Source: JBLHOS01 sp047623825
GTDB taxonomy: Bacteria; Pseudomonadota; Alphaproteobacteria; Rhodobacterales; Rhodobacteraceae
Assembly: GCA_047623825.1 (NCBI GenBank)
Contig: JBLHOS010000077.1
Coordinates: 1 to 14,597 of the forward strand
Direction: 5' to 3'
DNA length: 14,597 bases
The notes beneath the pieces were generated by a model, which had not been told where the DNA came from, made no database searches, and saw nothing but the letters and a program-made list of their open reading frames with translations. The stretch's first letter is position 1. Each line of letters opens with the position of its first letter. Positions 14,058 to 14,597 of this stretch are shown one piece after another. The translations under genes and the position numbers were made by a program.

Positions 14058-14466
14058 ATAACAGGCGTCGCTCAATTCCCGGCGAATGGCGGCACAGAAC
14101 CGAAGCGACAGGCATACCACTGGAGTCTGTTGCAACTATATTTATCCCACGCATGCCTCTCCGGGCATCAGCGTGACACCACAACTCTGGGTCAACTCAA
14201 CAGTCGCCTTAATCAAGGCCATGAAGGTTAGCCCTTGATCTTACCGGTGTTCTCGCTGGGATCGCTCAGTGAGACTGCAGCGCCATAACAGACACAGCGA
14301 GGATGACCTTTGACAAGGTTCCAAACGTCTTCGCCCCACTGAATAAGTGAGCAATACGGCCTGTCTCCAAAAACTTCGGTATAAAACATAAAGTCCTGGA
14401 TCCAGTCATTGTTAGGCAATTCAATGAGTGGACCACAGTTGTGCGTAGGTTATGCATTTTCGCTTT
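14058..14466. other. Gene-poor stretch between pseudogene and tRNA
   Basis: About 410 bases with no convincing gene apart from one weak minus-strand frame (14228-14419). I see no terminator with a T-tract, no long repeat and no integrase fragment. A 7-bp inverted repeat (ATCAAGG 14212-14218, CCTTGAT 14233-14239) overlaps the end of that frame. Confidence 0.5.
14228..14419 (-). CDS. Doubtful 63-aa hypothetical ORF
   Basis: The frame runs from TTG at 14419 to TAA at 14228 and would give a Trp- and Cys-containing peptide (YCSLIQWGEDVW, HPRCVCYGAAVSL). The composition looks more like a real protein than most chance frames. But there is no ATG, no ribosome site, and the open frame ends about 30 bases upstream in a stop. 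It may be a fragment of a lost gene rather than a live one. No family recognised. Confidence 0.25.
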   Translation of the reverse strand: MPNNDWIQDFMFYTEVFGDRPYCSLIQWGEDVWNLVKGHPRCVCYGAAVSLSDPSENTGKIKG

Positions 14467-14543
14467 TGGTGACCCCGGGTGGATTCGAACCACCGGCCTA
14501 CCGCTTAGGAGGCGGTCGCTCTATCCTGCTGAGCTACGGGGCC
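14467..14543 (-). tRNA. tRNA-Arg (anticodon CCU)
   Basis: On the minus strand GGCCCCG (14543-14537) pairs with CGGGGTC (14477-14471) as acceptor stem, with discriminator A at 14470 and an encoded CCA at 14469-14467. The D arm has AGCTCAGCAGGATAGAGC. The anticodon stem ACCGC/GCGGT encloses CTCCTAA, giving anticodon CCU for AGG codons. The T arm GGTGGTTCGAATCCACC is standard. The 3' end points toward the gene-poor stretch at 14058-14466. Confidence 0.96.
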
Positions 14544-14597
14544 AGTCGTGGTGTTCTGCGCAATCTCGGGCCATCTGACAAGCTTTGGTTAGATTAA

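Noticed and set aside
14212..14239. Terminator hairpin at the end of the 14228-14419 frame
   Set aside because: Only 7 bp, a 14-nt loop, and no T-tract on either strand.
14058..14543. tRNA-Arg(CCU) as an integration site with a duplicated 3' end marking an island
   Set aside because: tRNA-Arg(CCU) genes are used by integrases, but I found no second copy of the T-arm/acceptor end in the window and no integrase fragment.
1..14597. CRISPR array or insertion sequence
   Set aside because: No regularly spaced repeats and no transposase motifs or terminal inverted repeats were seen by eye.

Overview
The window looks like a chromosomal segment of an alphaproteobacterium, most likely Rhodobacteraceae (Roseobacter group). 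The basis is protein content: a CcrM-type GANTC methyltransferase with its C-terminal DNA-reading domain, a ChrR-like double cupin, a DciA/DUF721 protein beside mutY and a DsbA-family oxidoreductase, and a type-2 Hint protein. No taxonomic search was possible, so the lineage is an inference.

Left part, 1-6690, is mostly core functions. A partial DsbA-like protein and a DciA-like protein run leftward, divergent from mutY. mutY is followed by alkB (alkane 1-monooxygenase), which meets a ChrR-like cupin gene tail to tail with a 4-base stop overlap. Then come a terminator, ccrM, rnhB and a small exported protein gene, all on the minus strand. Two GANTC sites lie just upstream of ccrM.

Middle part, 6691-11764, is the accessory region of interest. 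A divergent intergenic stretch carries two near-identical 13-bp palindromes 33 bp apart. They precede a tight rightward run: a small exported protein, a two-TM protein with a cytoplasmic OmpR/ToxR-type winged helix, an APH-like kinase-fold protein, and a Hint-domain protein. Convergent to it is a 96-aa Tat-signal peptide whose mature part is two copies of an Asp/Gly/Trp motif. Behind that lies a decayed, internally deleted duplicate of the peptide gene with its promoter. Next is a JmjC/cupin_4 oxygenase gene ended by a strong terminator. This combination could be an undescribed exported-peptide modification system; that is inference from co-location only.

Right part, 11765-14597, is a decaying cluster. 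An intact small periplasmic PepSY-like gene is followed by a membrane LuxR-type regulator broken by one frameshift. After it comes a ferric-reductase-like flavoprotein gene broken by at least two in-frame stops and three frameshifts. A weak short ORF and a tRNA-Arg(CCU) gene on the minus strand close the window.
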